Shown: positions 8,693 to 17,485, counted from the stretch's first letter. The stretch: 36,779 nt of DNA from a virus (IMGVR_UViG_3300031997_000030:1-36779); one strand, 5' to 3'. A program made the numbers and translations. The notes: generated by a model from the sequence alone, not told the origin.

Positions 8693-9894
8693 TCTCCCGT
8701 TACCTTCTCGGAAGCCTGCGAAAGAATGACGTTGCGGAATTGCGGGACTTTAAGTGCTTTGTTGATAACCCCCGCCAAGCCTGTTGCCGCCCCCATCAAA
8801 ATCGGAGAAGAAACCGTCCCAATAAGAGCCCCTGCCGGGGTAACAGCTCCACCACCTAGCGCGGCGAACATGGGGACAAGACTTTTCACATAAGAAATGT
8901 TTCCAGACATGACAAGAGGGAAAATATTTGAAAATTCGTTCGCCATTGCCGCTTGCGCGTATTTGGACATAGATTTCTTTACTTTCGGGTCCAACTGAGA
9001 GAGAACCCTATCGACGGAATGCAATTTTTCCATCATGGCAGGAATTGATCCCATGTCTTTCCACGGCGTTGCTTTGATGACGCGCTGAATGGCTCGTCGG
9101 CCTTTTACCATCTCCGTCCCCAATTCCTTTGCGGTCATCGGAATCATCGTAAACCCTTCTCCTTTAATTGGTTTTTCGACGATATCAACAGCCCTGGTCG
9201 CCGTTTTTCTCGCCTGTGTTAAGAGCGGATCAAAAACCTCTTTCGCCGTTTGCTCCGACGCGAAACCAGCTTTCTTGATGGCCGACTCAACGCCTTTACC
9301 TGCCATCCATCGGCGTATCGTGCTTACGATTGGAATTGGCAATTCCGGGTTTTCAAACATTTGTGGAAATCGGCTTTTCGCAATCCCAGTCGATGTCTGT
9401 AACCCAGACGAAACTCCGCGACCGATAGCTTTTGCCGCCATGCCGCCATATTTCGCGGCTGGAGCCGCAACCGCTTTTGGAATAAATTTCTCAGGAGCCG
9501 CCATAACTGCTTGCCCGATATTACCGAGAGCAATTTTCAGAGGATCGAGCGGAGTGGGCACTCCGAGTGCAACATTCGCTCCGCGACGAAGTACGTCTGC
9601 TCCCTGTGCCGCCAATACTCCCACAGGAGGACCGCCCAATGCTGTCCCGACAATCCCGGCAGTAGCAGGAATAAACTCTTGATAATCTCGATACGTTTTC
9701 TGCGGATCTTCTAGAGCCTTCATTGCGAAATCAGCCATTTTCATAGGCAATGGCTTCACGTAATCCGCATACGAAGAAACCATATCGACGAGAGATTTTG
9801 GAGCGTCGGAAGCTTTCGCCAAAATCCGTTTCCTTTGGTCCGGAGACGCTTGCCCCCATCTAGGGTCAGACGTTATTTGGGCGATGGTCGCCAT
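8689..9894 (-). CDS. Putative internal virion / ejection protein (401 aa)
   Basis: The ATG at 9894 overlaps the preceding stop as TAATG. The longer open frame upstream is a shadow of the previous gene. The protein is Ala/Gly/Lys-rich, with hydrophobic Gly-rich stretches at about residues 76-105 (ATAGIVGTALGGPPVGVLAA) and again near the C-terminus (about 335-385), separated by basic amphipathic helices. Such membrane-active, low-complexity composition and its position between nozzle and fibre genes fit DNA-ejection proteins of short-tailed phages. No enzymatic motif is visible. Assignment is by composition and location. Confidence 0.65.
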   Translation of the reverse strand: MATIAQITSDPRWGQASPDQRKRILAKASDAPKSLVDMVSSYADYVKPLPMKMADFAMKALEDPQKTYRDYQEFIPATAGIVGTALGGPPVGVLAAQGADVLRRGANVALGVPTPLDPLKIALGNIGQAVMAAPEKFIPKAVAAPAAKYGGMAAKAIGRGVSSGLQTSTGIAKSRFPQMFENPELPIPIVSTIRRWMAGKGVESAIKKAGFASEQTAKEVFDPLLTQARKTATRAVDIVEKPIKGEGFTMIPMTAKELGTEMVKGRRAIQRVIKATPWKDMGSIPAMMEKLHSVDRVLSQLDPKVKKSMSKYAQAAMANEFSNIFPLVMSGNISYVKSLVPMFAALGGGAVTPAGALIGTVSSPILMGAATGLAGVINKALKVPQFRNVILSQASEKVTGE

Positions 9895-11036
9895 TAAAGT
9901 CCGGCCTCTGAATAGATGCCGTCCATCTCGGACGGTTCGTCCATAATCGTCTGATCGTATTGGGATTCCGTTGACCTTTGTTGCAAATCCCACGGCGCAT
10001 CCTGGGTTTTAATCCCGAATTCACGCAGGAGAGCGTCAACCTGGAAAATATTCCCGGATTTGGATACATCCAGTAATCTCTTGATTTGTCCAAGTTTTCT
10101 CCTCGATACGTCTGGATTCTCGCCGATCTGTGGCAACAACCCGCGCATACGAACAGCGTCCTGTTCTGTCATTACACCCACATCGCCGGTAAAGGATCGA
10201 AGCCTCGCAATCAGGCCATCAGCAAGCTGTTGGAACGCATAAATCTTGTTTGTACCCGGCGCGTTCCCTCGCGTGAGTGCGGCCCTCGGAGCTTCATAAA
10301 GCCTTCCACGCAATCCCAATGCCTGTCCAACTTTCCCCTCTTTCTCGATTTCGTCGTAAAGTTTAAACAAATCGTCTGTCTGAATTTCGGTTCCACGGAT
10401 ACTCGCCGCTGCTTTCTCGTATTGCACCTTCTGTTGCCCGACGATACGCGAATTTACGGCGTCGATACGTTCTTTCTGACGATTCTCTTGTGCATCGATG
10501 CGTTCCTTCTGGCGTTTAGCCAATTCTGCTTGGGCTTTCTTTTGCGCCAATGCCTTCGCTGTCATGGCAAGTCCAGATTTCGTCATACCTGACGGTGCTG
10601 TAATTGGCGGCGATGAGGATGGAGGAAGACTTCCCGTATCCTCCCCAAGTGATGCCATGTCCGATCTTTGCGGTGGAAGATCATTTTGGCTTCCTAATGC
10701 GAGTTTCATTGCTGCCTCTGGATTGTAAACGGACATAAGCGCGACCATATCATCGCGTGTCATTTTGTCCTTTGTTAGCGGCAAAGTAGCGAGTGCCGCT
10801 TCTAGTGGAGCCCCGCTGTATTCACCCATTGTCTCGGGGACTCCGCTAGGAAACAAATCTCGGATGGTCATTTGCGCCATGCGTTGTTTTCGCAGTTTTT
10901 CTTGAATATCTTTGCTCGCAAGATACCCCTGACCAATATTCTTCGCCGCCCCAAGTGCCGCCTCTAGAACTTGTCGAGCATCCGAGGGTTGAGCCTCGAC
11001 TTCCGCCAACATCTCATAAAGTCTATCGCTAGGCAT
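9894..11036 (-). CDS. Putative internal virion protein with coiled coil (380 aa)
   Basis: The N-terminal half is helical. A Pro/Ser linker (about 128-150) leads into a long charged coiled coil at about 155-215 that includes a short repeat (QKERIDAQENR / QKERIDAVNSR). A C-terminal domain contains SFTGDVGVMTEQDAVR and RLLPQIGENPD-like segments of a kind I recall from phage internal/tail proteins. It lies in a run of four likely ejection-type genes and overlaps the next start by one base. No catalytic residues were seen. Function is inferred from context. Confidence 0.65.
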   Translation of the reverse strand: MPSDRLYEMLAEVEAQPSDARQVLEAALGAAKNIGQGYLASKDIQEKLRKQRMAQMTIRDLFPSGVPETMGEYSGAPLEAALATLPLTKDKMTRDDMVALMSVYNPEAAMKLALGSQNDLPPQRSDMASLGEDTGSLPPSSSPPITAPSGMTKSGLAMTAKALAQKKAQAELAKRQKERIDAQENRQKERIDAVNSRIVGQQKVQYEKAAASIRGTEIQTDDLFKLYDEIEKEGKVGQALGLRGRLYEAPRAALTRGNAPGTNKIYAFQQLADGLIARLRSFTGDVGVMTEQDAVRMRGLLPQIGENPDVSRRKLGQIKRLLDVSKSGNIFQVDALLREFGIKTQDAPWDLQQRSTESQYDQTIMDEPSEMDGIYSEAGL

Positions 11037-11047
11037 AAAATACCTCG

Positions 11048-11497
11048 TCAGATGTAGTTTGAAATCAGATAATTTGACGGTTTACTCTTAAAATAAGGAC
11101 TGAGAGTAAGGGCCGTTTGGCCTATTCCACCAAGACTGGAAAGAAGCGTAGCCGCCAAATTGGGCGCAGCCTTAGACCCGATGGCTCTCGCTAAAGCCAA
11201 GGATTGCTGGTGTTCTTTCTCTAATTGGGCATTTTTCAACGAACCCGCCCCTACAACCCCATACAAAGCGTCGTAAATGCCCCTTCCGCCCATTGTTCCT
11301 GACCTGCTGAGTTCCTGACCTGCATATTCGCCTACGGGCCGTCCTGATGCCGTTGCTGACGTTGTAGCGCGATCCCCGATCCTGCCCAGGGATTCCTGTA
11401 GAGAAACCCTGCTCTTTTTCAGGATGTCTTTGTAGGGGTCCGTCTTCCCGACGCCGCTAAGATCAAATAGTTTGATATCTGCCGCTGTCATAGCCAT
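11048..11497 (-). CDS. Putative small internal virion protein (149 aa)
   Basis: ATG at 11497 follows a GAGGG site by seven bases. The protein is Ala/Gly/Ser-rich with amphipathic helices and a hydrophobic C-terminal region (LAATLLSSLGGIGQTALTL) that could insert into a membrane. It has no cysteine and no motif I recognise. It is flanked by two other proteins of similar style, suggesting a joint role in genome ejection or as minor capsid proteins. This is inferred only. Confidence 0.6.
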   Translation of the reverse strand: MAMTAADIKLFDLSGVGKTDPYKDILKKSRVSLQESLGRIGDRATTSATASGRPVGEYAGQELSRSGTMGGRGIYDALYGVVGAGSLKNAQLEKEHQQSLALARAIGSKAAPNLAATLLSSLGGIGQTALTLSPYFKSKPSNYLISNYI

Positions 11498-11507
11498 ATT
11501 TTTACCC

Positions 11508-11978
11508 TCACCCTTGACTTCCGGCGTATCCGCCTAATCCTGCCCCTAAAACTCCTCCAATGACAATTCCTGGCAGACCAAACGGAGCCCCAGCCATCGC
11601 TCCAGACGCACCACCGCCCAGGACACCACTAGCAATACCGGAAGACCCACCCTTCTTGGACATCTTTCCGATCAATTTCGCTAGTTCTAGTCTGCGAGCG
11701 TTCTCTAGATCACCCATGTAATCTTGAGTAGGAATTTGCCCCAACGCCGTAGCCAAATCGCTCTCATTTGATGCCAAATCCGTTAATTCGCCCGCGTTTA
11801 TGTCGCCCATTGTGTAATTGGCTACCCCGCTACCCAGACGACCACTGGCGGCCTGTTCACCGACGGCCTTCCGACGCGCTTTTGCGTACTGATTCTGGAT
11901 GGTCATACCCGCCGTGTCTGCGGTCTGGCCAAGAACGTCTTCCAGGGTAGATGGTGCGGTATCAGCGATAAGAGCCAT
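11508..11978 (-). CDS. Putative small internal virion protein, Gly-rich C-terminus (156 aa)
   Basis: The N-terminal 100 residues are helical and charged. The last 50 are an almost uncharged Gly/Ala/Ile/Leu region with GxxxG-like spacing (GLPGIVIGGVLGAGLGGYAG), typical of glycine-zipper membrane-inserting segments. A GAGGTGATCT site precedes the ATG. Position and composition suggest an ejection-type protein that could form part of a channel through the host envelope. I do not recognise a named family. Confidence 0.6.
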   Translation of the reverse strand: MALIADTAPSTLEDVLGQTADTAGMTIQNQYAKARRKAVGEQAASGRLGSGVANYTMGDINAGELTDLASNESDLATALGQIPTQDYMGDLENARRLELAKLIGKMSKKGGSSGIASGVLGGGASGAMAGAPFGLPGIVIGGVLGAGLGGYAGSQG

Positions 11979-11986
11979 AGATCACC

Positions 11987-12223
11987 TCAAGAGAAAGCCG
12001 CGTATTTTAGCGTTCCGTTCACTTTCGTATATAAACGATGCAGCGTTTTGTCATAAACAAATTCTAACTCCCCCACATCATTTGCTATAGGGGGACTCGT
12101 TCTGCTCGGACGTAATTTCTTGGTCGCAAAATTCCTCAATACAGCGTTCAAATCGGTCCATACTCCCGGTTCGTCACTGTAAGCTCCGGACTTCAAGACA
12201 GGCTGTTTTGGATTTACGCTCAT
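11987..12223 (-). CDS. Small virion-region protein (78 aa)
   Basis: A short ORF coupled by a 4-base overlap to the nozzle gene. Its C-terminus (ELEFVYDKTLHRLYTKVNGT) resembles the beta-hairpin motif found at the start of many phage fibre or baseplate-type proteins, in which a label-like strand pair reads 'data/parameters/value'. It may be a small tail accessory. The N-terminal half is unremarkable and polar. Confidence 0.65.
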   Translation of the reverse strand: MSVNPKQPVLKSGAYSDEPGVWTDLNAVLRNFATKKLRPSRTSPPIANDVGELEFVYDKTLHRLYTKVNGTLKYAAFS

Positions 12224-14958
12224 ACAATATCCCCGCGAGAAGTCGTAAGCCGGTAATATAACCTTAACTCGTCCACAGAAAATGGGCGATCAATACCATT
12301 GGTCCGAACTCTGAATCTGACGGATGGAGCCATAAAATTGATATTCAAACGCTTCGTCATCCCGTCAGATTGGCCAGATTCCTGCGTCAAATCAACTTCA
12401 ATGTCCGTATAGGTCAATCCGCCATCAGTTGAATACCCAACAGAAAGATCGTATTCACCGGATCTCTCGCAGGACAACATCAATTCCTTACCTTTCATAA
12501 TGAATCCCGACTGTCCGAAATCGGCAGTTTCGTAGTAGGAATCAATCGTGGAACCATTCTTGGAATATCCATATTCGAGTCTATAAATTGACCCGTCCTC
12601 ACTCGACCCTCCAATGAATGATTCACCGAAACGACAGAAAGACAGGAGTTTGAAATCCTTCTTGTGCCAGGGGCTCTCAAAAGTAGATTTACCAAGAATC
12701 AAGACAATATCGTTCTCGGTTGCCCCCAAAGTGGAGGCCGCCAACCAATAGCGATTGCCCCATATAAACGATCCCACATTCTGCAAATTGGTAGCCCCAG
12801 AGGTAGAAGACAAAACCCAGTTCACGGTGAAAGCGTTTACGACGGGAACCGTCTGATTCTGCGCGTCCAGATACATTTCAATTTTGATTTGTATATACGT
12901 ATTCGTAATCGCCGTGTTTGGGATGGCCCCCGGAACGATGGCTGTCCAAGGTTGCGCCGATACCGCCCCGTTCGTGGAAGCTGCCCGGAAGTAGGAAGTG
13001 ATAATCGTCCCCGACCTATTACCGTCGAGCTGATATGCTCCCCATTGAAGTAGATTCCCACCTGTATTTTTGATCGGAGAAATGTATTGCGTCCCAACAT
13101 ACACCTTGTCGATGACAGGGGAATATTGCCCGTTCGATGAATAGAGATAGACTCCCCATCGAAGGTATCGCTTGAGTACAGACCCTATGGCCCCCTCATT
13201 GGCGACATTTACCTCCGCATCCCAATTTGTTCCATCTGCGGAAGACTGGGTGAAAAACTGGTAGGTCTGCGAATTCGTTGTCATAATGGCAACAAGATTA
13301 CCGTAAGAGGCAGGAGCCACCGATAGATCAAGCGTTTTGGAAATAAATTTACCATCTGGCTCATACCCTGCCTGATAGACATAAATCCCCTGGACCGTAG
13401 TCTGAACTCGCAAATAGGTCAAAACAAAAAGTCTAACGTAACGAGCTGTTACGGTTGAAAAATTTAACGTAAAATCTGTGGCTGTGAATTCTCCCCAATA
13501 ACCGGCCCCTCCGCTACCCCCATTATCAGCAAGGACTGTTGCTACGGGGGTATAGGTCGAATCATCAGAAGAAACTTCGATCCTGGCCCAATCAATCAAT
13601 AGATTTTCGGGCTGGTTGTATTTAGCGACGGCCAAACCTTTCACTACAACGCGACCGACTGAATAGACAGATCCAAGGTCTATAACAAAATCTGTTGATA
13701 TCCCTGCTCCCAAAGTTCGATAGCCCGCGATAGTCGAGTCATTTCCATCGGTGACATAAGACTTAGACCCGACGATCGCGCACTGATACCCTCGAATATC
13801 GGCATATTTACCCGCCGAAAGAAGCGTTCCGGGATTTCCGGAGGTCACAAGATCAAGCTGTAGATTTCCCGGATTGGTGGTCCCCGTTGTGTCATCGTGA
13901 GTCCCCGCCTCGAAATTGGCCTGGGTATCGTCTGCGGGTGAAAGAGTTAAGGCATCATTGGCTGTTGAAAGATTGGCAGGAACCGTGCCAGTCGCCAGAT
14001 CTGCCGTTTCTGACATATTCCAGAATTCCGTTGTCAGAAGCGGTTGCTGTAATTTTGAGAACGCAAATACCCCCGGTTCTGGGTTTGCCGGATCTACGAT
14101 GTCGGAGATTCGTTTCGCTTCTTCGCCATCAAACACATAAAGACCATCAACGCCGATAAAATGAACCAGATTGTCTTTGATCTGTATGGATTCTTGGAAG
14201 CGCGTACCCGTTGACGAGCGCGTTTTGACCCGCGTGTAGGTGTATTCGTCATATCCGACGACCCTCCAGACCGAATACTGCTTGGAGCAATAGAGATATC
14301 CGCGATACATGAAAATACCTGTACCCTGGTCAGCATCTCCCTCGGAAATTTGCAGTTCATTATCGGCGGGCCAAGCATCTGCGTCATCGGGCGTAATTTC
14401 CGTACCCGTCGAATCTGCCAGAGCCGAAAACCGAAGCGACGATAAATCACCGCTGATTCCGTACATCCAGATCCTCTCATCATGATAGGCGATGTATCGT
14501 CCCGGCGGTACATCCGGAGTTCCCGCCGTTCCGTCCAAGGTCGCCAAAGCACTTCCGTTCCATGTCATCACAGAATCCGAACCATTGGTGAGCCATACTT
14601 TGTCACGGATTACGGCTCCTCTCAGTTGGAAAAACGACGATAGGCCAGTTTTGATCTGAGTAAAAGTAACGTAATCCGTCGTCCACCATACGGTTGTATT
14701 ATCGGAGCAAATCAGTTGGGAAGATCCGTCCGAGGTCTTGTAAAATTCTAAAAGTAGCGTCGGGGGGTTTCCGGACGGAAGTTGTCCTAATTTGGTGTAC
14801 CCCAGAGAGGTAACAACTGATCCCGGCTTCTCGTCCATCCAAACATTGAGATTATCGGGGGACTGACCCTCGGGGAGTTTCGATGGAGAGGCCGCCGTAT
14901 TCAGCGTCCCCCACTTATCGACCACAATCTCTTTGGCATCTTCCAGGATAGCTGTCAT
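12220..14958 (-). CDS. Tail nozzle / hub protein with discoidin-like insert (912 aa)
   Basis: This large beta-rich protein lies directly after the adaptor genes, where short-tailed phages encode the nozzle (tail tubular protein B or equivalent). Recurrent WxxDG, YLYxxKQYSVWRV and LYVFDGEEAKRIS segments in the first 300 residues match the blades of such propeller-like nozzle proteins. Residues about 385-530 look like an F5/8 type C (discoidin) domain: YRTLGAG, FVIDLGS, VGRVVVKGL, IEVSSDDSTY and ARYVRLFV are its usual landmarks. Discoidin domains bind carbohydrates. The C-terminal region is again beta-sandwich-like. It is linked by ATGA overlaps on both sides. Confidence 0.75.
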   Translation of the reverse strand: MTAILEDAKEIVVDKWGTLNTAASPSKLPEGQSPDNLNVWMDEKPGSVVTSLGYTKLGQLPSGNPPTLLLEFYKTSDGSSQLICSDNTTVWWTTDYVTFTQIKTGLSSFFQLRGAVIRDKVWLTNGSDSVMTWNGSALATLDGTAGTPDVPPGRYIAYHDERIWMYGISGDLSSLRFSALADSTGTEITPDDADAWPADNELQISEGDADQGTGIFMYRGYLYCSKQYSVWRVVGYDEYTYTRVKTRSSTGTRFQESIQIKDNLVHFIGVDGLYVFDGEEAKRISDIVDPANPEPGVFAFSKLQQPLLTTEFWNMSETADLATGTVPANLSTANDALTLSPADDTQANFEAGTHDDTTGTTNPGNLQLDLVTSGNPGTLLSAGKYADIRGYQCAIVGSKSYVTDGNDSTIAGYRTLGAGISTDFVIDLGSVYSVGRVVVKGLAVAKYNQPENLLIDWARIEVSSDDSTYTPVATVLADNGGSGGAGYWGEFTATDFTLNFSTVTARYVRLFVLTYLRVQTTVQGIYVYQAGYEPDGKFISKTLDLSVAPASYGNLVAIMTTNSQTYQFFTQSSADGTNWDAEVNVANEGAIGSVLKRYLRWGVYLYSSNGQYSPVIDKVYVGTQYISPIKNTGGNLLQWGAYQLDGNRSGTIITSYFRAASTNGAVSAQPWTAIVPGAIPNTAITNTYIQIKIEMYLDAQNQTVPVVNAFTVNWVLSSTSGATNLQNVGSFIWGNRYWLAASTLGATENDIVLILGKSTFESPWHKKDFKLLSFCRFGESFIGGSSEDGSIYRLEYGYSKNGSTIDSYYETADFGQSGFIMKGKELMLSCERSGEYDLSVGYSTDGGLTYTDIEVDLTQESGQSDGMTKRLNINFMAPSVRFRVRTNGIDRPFSVDELRLYYRLTTSRGDIV

Positions 14959-15236
14959 GGCGTATCCACGTTCGCCCAGGGGGTATTGGCGTTGACAGCG
15001 AATGTCAGATCGTATCCCCCGAAACCGCCCTCTCCGAAACCACCTTCTCCAAAACCTACGGATTGAACAAGAATGTACCCACCGTCTCCCACATCGAAAA
15101 ACGTAGTCTCCGCCTCCGACCCAAAAGAAGAAAACAAAACGGACGAATCTACCGCATCAGAGAAATCCGACGTAATAGATTCCGACTGGTTCTTAAAAGT
15201 CACACCCGTTTCTGTGATATTCGAGAAATCGCTCAT
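14955..15236 (-). CDS. Small head-tail region protein with FGEGG repeats (93 aa)
   Basis: ATG at 15236 overlaps the adaptor stop as TGATG, which fixes the start. The upstream extension of the frame is a shadow. The first 50 residues are Ser/Thr/acidic. The second half contains tandem GFGEGGFGEGGFGG, a glycine-rich repeat seen in small proteins of podovirus tail operons, and ends NTPWANVDTP. Probably a minor connector protein. I cannot assign a precise role. Confidence 0.65.
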   Translation of the reverse strand: MSDFSNITETGVTFKNQSESITSDFSDAVDSSVLFSSFGSEAETTFFDVGDGGYILVQSVGFGEGGFGEGGFGGYDLTFAVNANTPWANVDTP

Positions 15237-15874
15237 CAGTATCCTTGACCCGACCACCTGAACTGTAGGAGGCTATCGGAGAATCGCTGGACCTTCGACA
15301 ACAACCTCCGCTTGTGATCCTCATAGAGTTTCAAATTCAGGTCGGACCGCTTGGAATTCCCCATCTTATGCTCGCATAGAAAAGCCGCATAGAAGGGAAG
15401 ACAATCGTTAAACGTCACATGAAGGTCCGGAGCCGTGGTGTCGTCACTGAGATCGGGTGGAACTTTAACGTATTGAATCTGAATCGTTTTCCCGGAATTG
15501 GCAGCGTCCGGAGGAGGCCACAAGCCAATCTTAGCGTTGTCTGCCCGATAAGCGTAATTCGGCGCAGCAGATTCCGCGTTTTGCCAATCCTGGCGGAATT
15601 TCGCCAGATCCGTGCGGTCCACTATCGTCATAACGAAATCGTTGAAATAAATATCCGACAACGAAACGAAATCGGTCGGGAGGGTGTAAACAGCCTGGTC
15701 CTCCACGGAGGTCGCCTCCGCCGTCTGTAGAGGCCATTCTGTTTCAGTCCCAAGAATACGAATCGCCTGGTTCAAATAGTCGTAAATTTCGTCGTCCGTA
15801 AAATGAGAATTAGCCGCCGTTTCTTCGTCTATGATCCGACGGGTCGATTCCAGTAAAGTCAGCCGTGTCGCCAT
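15236..15874 (-). CDS. Head-tail adaptor protein (212 aa)
   Basis: The N-terminal helical region (DDEIYDYLNQAIRIL), the WP segment and YTLPTDFVSLSDIYFN followed by IGLWPPPD are the usual landmarks of the small adaptor ('tail tubular protein A'-like) proteins that bind below the portal ring in short-tailed phages. A C-terminal helical arm is rich in Lys/Arg. Length is close to the roughly 200 residues usual for the group. It precedes the nozzle gene, as expected for stacking portal, adaptor, nozzle. Confidence 0.8.
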   Translation of the reverse strand: MATRLTLLESTRRIIDEETAANSHFTDDEIYDYLNQAIRILGTETEWPLQTAEATSVEDQAVYTLPTDFVSLSDIYFNDFVMTIVDRTDLAKFRQDWQNAESAAPNYAYRADNAKIGLWPPPDAANSGKTIQIQYVKVPPDLSDDTTAPDLHVTFNDCLPFYAAFLCEHKMGNSKRSDLNLKLYEDHKRRLLSKVQRFSDSLLQFRWSGQGY

Positions 15875-15877
15875 AGT

Positions 15878-16135
15878 TTACCCCTTGGGGAAAAAATACG
15901 CCTTTGGAGGCTCATAGTAAAAAAGCCTCTTTTCCGTCGGATGCCATCGTCTCTTTCGGATGTCCTGGACATGGGCCGTCGATCCCCCAGGATCGCTCGG
16001 GTTGGCGGTCCCCATTTCTTTGAAATAAGGCGCGAGCGGAGGGAGACGGTTCACACAATGTCGGCAAAGCCAGAGTTCCCCGTCCATGTATAGGGTTCCG
16101 GCCAAATCACCGCATGTTGAGCAATATCGTTCCAT
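15878..16135 (-). CDS. Zinc-ribbon protein of the head region (85 aa)
   Basis: Two CxxC knuckles, CSTC (residues 5-8) and CRHC (24-27), form a zinc ribbon. A long tail contains PSDPGG, RKRRWHPTEKRLFYY and PPKAYFFPKG. Proteins of this kind are common between coat and adaptor genes of podoviruses, with unknown role. A GGGGAGGATTC site lies directly downstream of a strong hairpin (16145-16176). Confidence 0.7.
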   Translation of the reverse strand: MERYCSTCGDLAGTLYMDGELWLCRHCVNRLPPLAPYFKEMGTANPSDPGGSTAHVQDIRKRRWHPTEKRLFYYEPPKAYFFPKG

Positions 16136-16144
16136 GAATCCTCC

Positions 16145-16176
16145 CCTCCCCGGAAGCGGTGAAGCCTCCGGGGAGG
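16145..16176 (-). terminator. 10-bp hairpin downstream of coat/head genes
   Basis: Perfect 10-bp arms (CCTCCCCGGA at 16145-16154 and TCCGGGGAGG at 16167-16176) with a 12-base loop lie in the 49-base gap after the exported head gene. On the transcribed strand no U-run follows. The stem instead ends directly against the ribosome site of the zinc-ribbon gene. It may be a partial terminator, an mRNA-stabilising stem protecting the abundant coat transcript, or a translation control element. Confidence 0.6.
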
Positions 16177-16184
16177 TTTAGACA

Positions 16185-16604
16185 CTAATAACCCTGGGTA
16201 ACTCGTCCTCTCTCCCAGATGAGAGTTGCCGCACCTGTCGCCGCTTGAGGAGCCACGATGATTCCGTTCGTAAACTGCAACGGAGGATCAAGGTAGTAAC
16301 TCGTATTGGCCGACGATGAGGTGTACCACACTTTCAATTTGAAAGTGTGGTTTGTGGCCGTCAGCGTATTCGGAGTAACGGTCGACGACGCATCGAACAC
16401 AGTCAAATACTCGGTTGGCGAAGCACCGGACGAAAGAAGGACGGCATACAGTGCCGCCGGTCCAATCGTAATGGTGGATACAGTCGCCGTGTAATTAACC
16501 GCAGTATAAGCCTTTGCTCCACGCGCCGCTCCCGCCGCTTCCGAAGAAGACGACAGAAACAGCATCCCCGCAACAAGAAGAAACGCGCCAATCAATTTAT
16601 TCAT
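16185..16604 (-). CDS. Exported head-associated protein, possible decoration (139 aa)
   Basis: ATG at 16604 has an AAGGAGG site. Residues 1-23 are a signal peptide (NK, hydrophobic core, SSSSEA-A). The mature part is beta-rich, with ALYAVLLSSGASP, LTVFDASS and a late TLIWERG strand. The pattern recalls the paralogous pair at 18407-19108. It sits directly downstream of the major coat gene, where decoration proteins are usually encoded. Export would be inconsistent with cytoplasmic capsid assembly, so its true location needs proof. The gene contains a 25-base palindrome. Confidence 0.7.
   Translation of the reverse strand: MNKLIGAFLLVAGMLFLSSSSEAAGAARGAKAYTAVNYTATVSTITIGPAALYAVLLSSGASPTEYLTVFDASSTVTPNTLTATNHTFKLKVWYTSSSANTSYYLDPPLQFTNGIIVAPQAATGAATLIWERGRVTQGY
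16326..16350. repeat. Perfect 25-base palindrome inside a coding region
   Basis: Arms 16326-16337 (CCACACTTTCAA) and 16339-16350 (TTGAAAGTGTGG) are perfect reverse complements around a single central T. The site lies within the exported head gene, encoding part of a TFKLKVWY strand. In RNA it would form a hairpin of about 10-11 bp with a tiny loop. Confidence 0.9.
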
Positions 16605-16618
16605 GGTTGGTTTCCTCC

Positions 16619-17485
16619 TTACGCGGCGGTCTTGACCCACACAGCATGGTTATCCCGAAGGGTAGCCACACCGTATAGGGCAGAACCGGCGTATGGGGTG
16701 CTGTAACGAACCCGAGAGAACTTCTCCAACTTGAAGTCTTTCTGCATAACGACGCCGAAAGCCTCCCGATAGAAAAGCACATTGTCGCGTTTCACCGCAG
16801 TTGTCGTAACCTGGGTCGAAACTTCGACAGGGGTTCCATACAGTCCCACTACGCGACCGCCTTCGACCTGTAAGCCCTTCGAGAAGCCGGTGGTATTGGC
16901 AAGCGTGAACTTGTCAATCCCGAGAATGTCCCCATGAGCAACAGGAGCCAAAACCCAGCACCGATCTTCCTTCGGAACATCCAGATCATCCAATTTTCTC
17001 TGAGCTTCGATGATGGACCCATCACCCAAAGCTCCAGAAGCATCCACGATATTAGTCGTTAAAGACACAACCAATGCCAACACATCGGCATCCGTTTGCT
17101 GACCAATAGCTTTACCGAAGGCTTCCGAGAATTCCGCTTCCCAATCCAGCACGGATTGAAAGTCCACGATATCCACCAGATCCGCCGAGACGTTCTTCCA
17201 TTTGTTAATGGTGATGGTCTTTGCGGTTGGCGATATTTCGCTGTTCGTGAACGATCCGTCCGTCGTGGAAATGTCCGTCGGCGTCAGGGAAGGGAACACC
17301 TGGAACGTCACGCGATCTCCGACCTTGTTGATTTGGCCTTTGATCAGCGCATCCCCTTCAACGCCATTCAGACAATGCTTCCACACCTTTGAGGCAGCAT
17401 ATCGAGCCTTGAGCGCGCGCTGTCTAAGCCACGCTGGTACGGCTGTCGATATGCCATTTGAGTCTAGTCCTGTTTCATTAGCCAT
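16619..17485 (-). CDS. Major capsid (coat) protein, HK97 fold (288 aa)
   Basis: A typical coat protein of the P22/N4-like podovirus type. It has an N-terminal helical arm, VGDRVTFQVFPSL (E-loop/P-domain strand region), TITINKWKNVSADLVDI, AFGKAIGQQTDADVLALV (long spine helix) and a C-terminal A-domain with RVVGLYGTPVEVS, NVLFYREAFGVVMQKD and GVATLRDNHAVWVK. It lies directly downstream of the scaffold. The site AAGGA precedes the ATG. Length is normal for this class. There is no signal peptide, unlike several neighbours. Confidence 0.92.
   Translation of the reverse strand: MANETGLDSNGISTAVPAWLRQRALKARYAASKVWKHCLNGVEGDALIKGQINKVGDRVTFQVFPSLTPTDISTTDGSFTNSEISPTAKTITINKWKNVSADLVDIVDFQSVLDWEAEFSEAFGKAIGQQTDADVLALVVSLTTNIVDASGALGDGSIIEAQRKLDDLDVPKEDRCWVLAPVAHGDILGIDKFTLANTTGFSKGLQVEGGRVVGLYGTPVEVSTQVTTTAVKRDNVLFYREAFGVVMQKDFKLEKFSRVRYSTPYAGSALYGVATLRDNHAVWVKTAA

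Noticed and set aside
9089-9682. Plus-strand ORF of 197 codons
   Set aside because: It is the antisense shadow of the internal virion protein. Composition is Pro/Ala/Thr-rich without motif and there is no ribosome site.
8689-9993. 434-residue form of the internal protein
   Set aside because: The extra 33 residues overlap the preceding gene. The ATG at 9894 in a TAATG overlap is the natural start.
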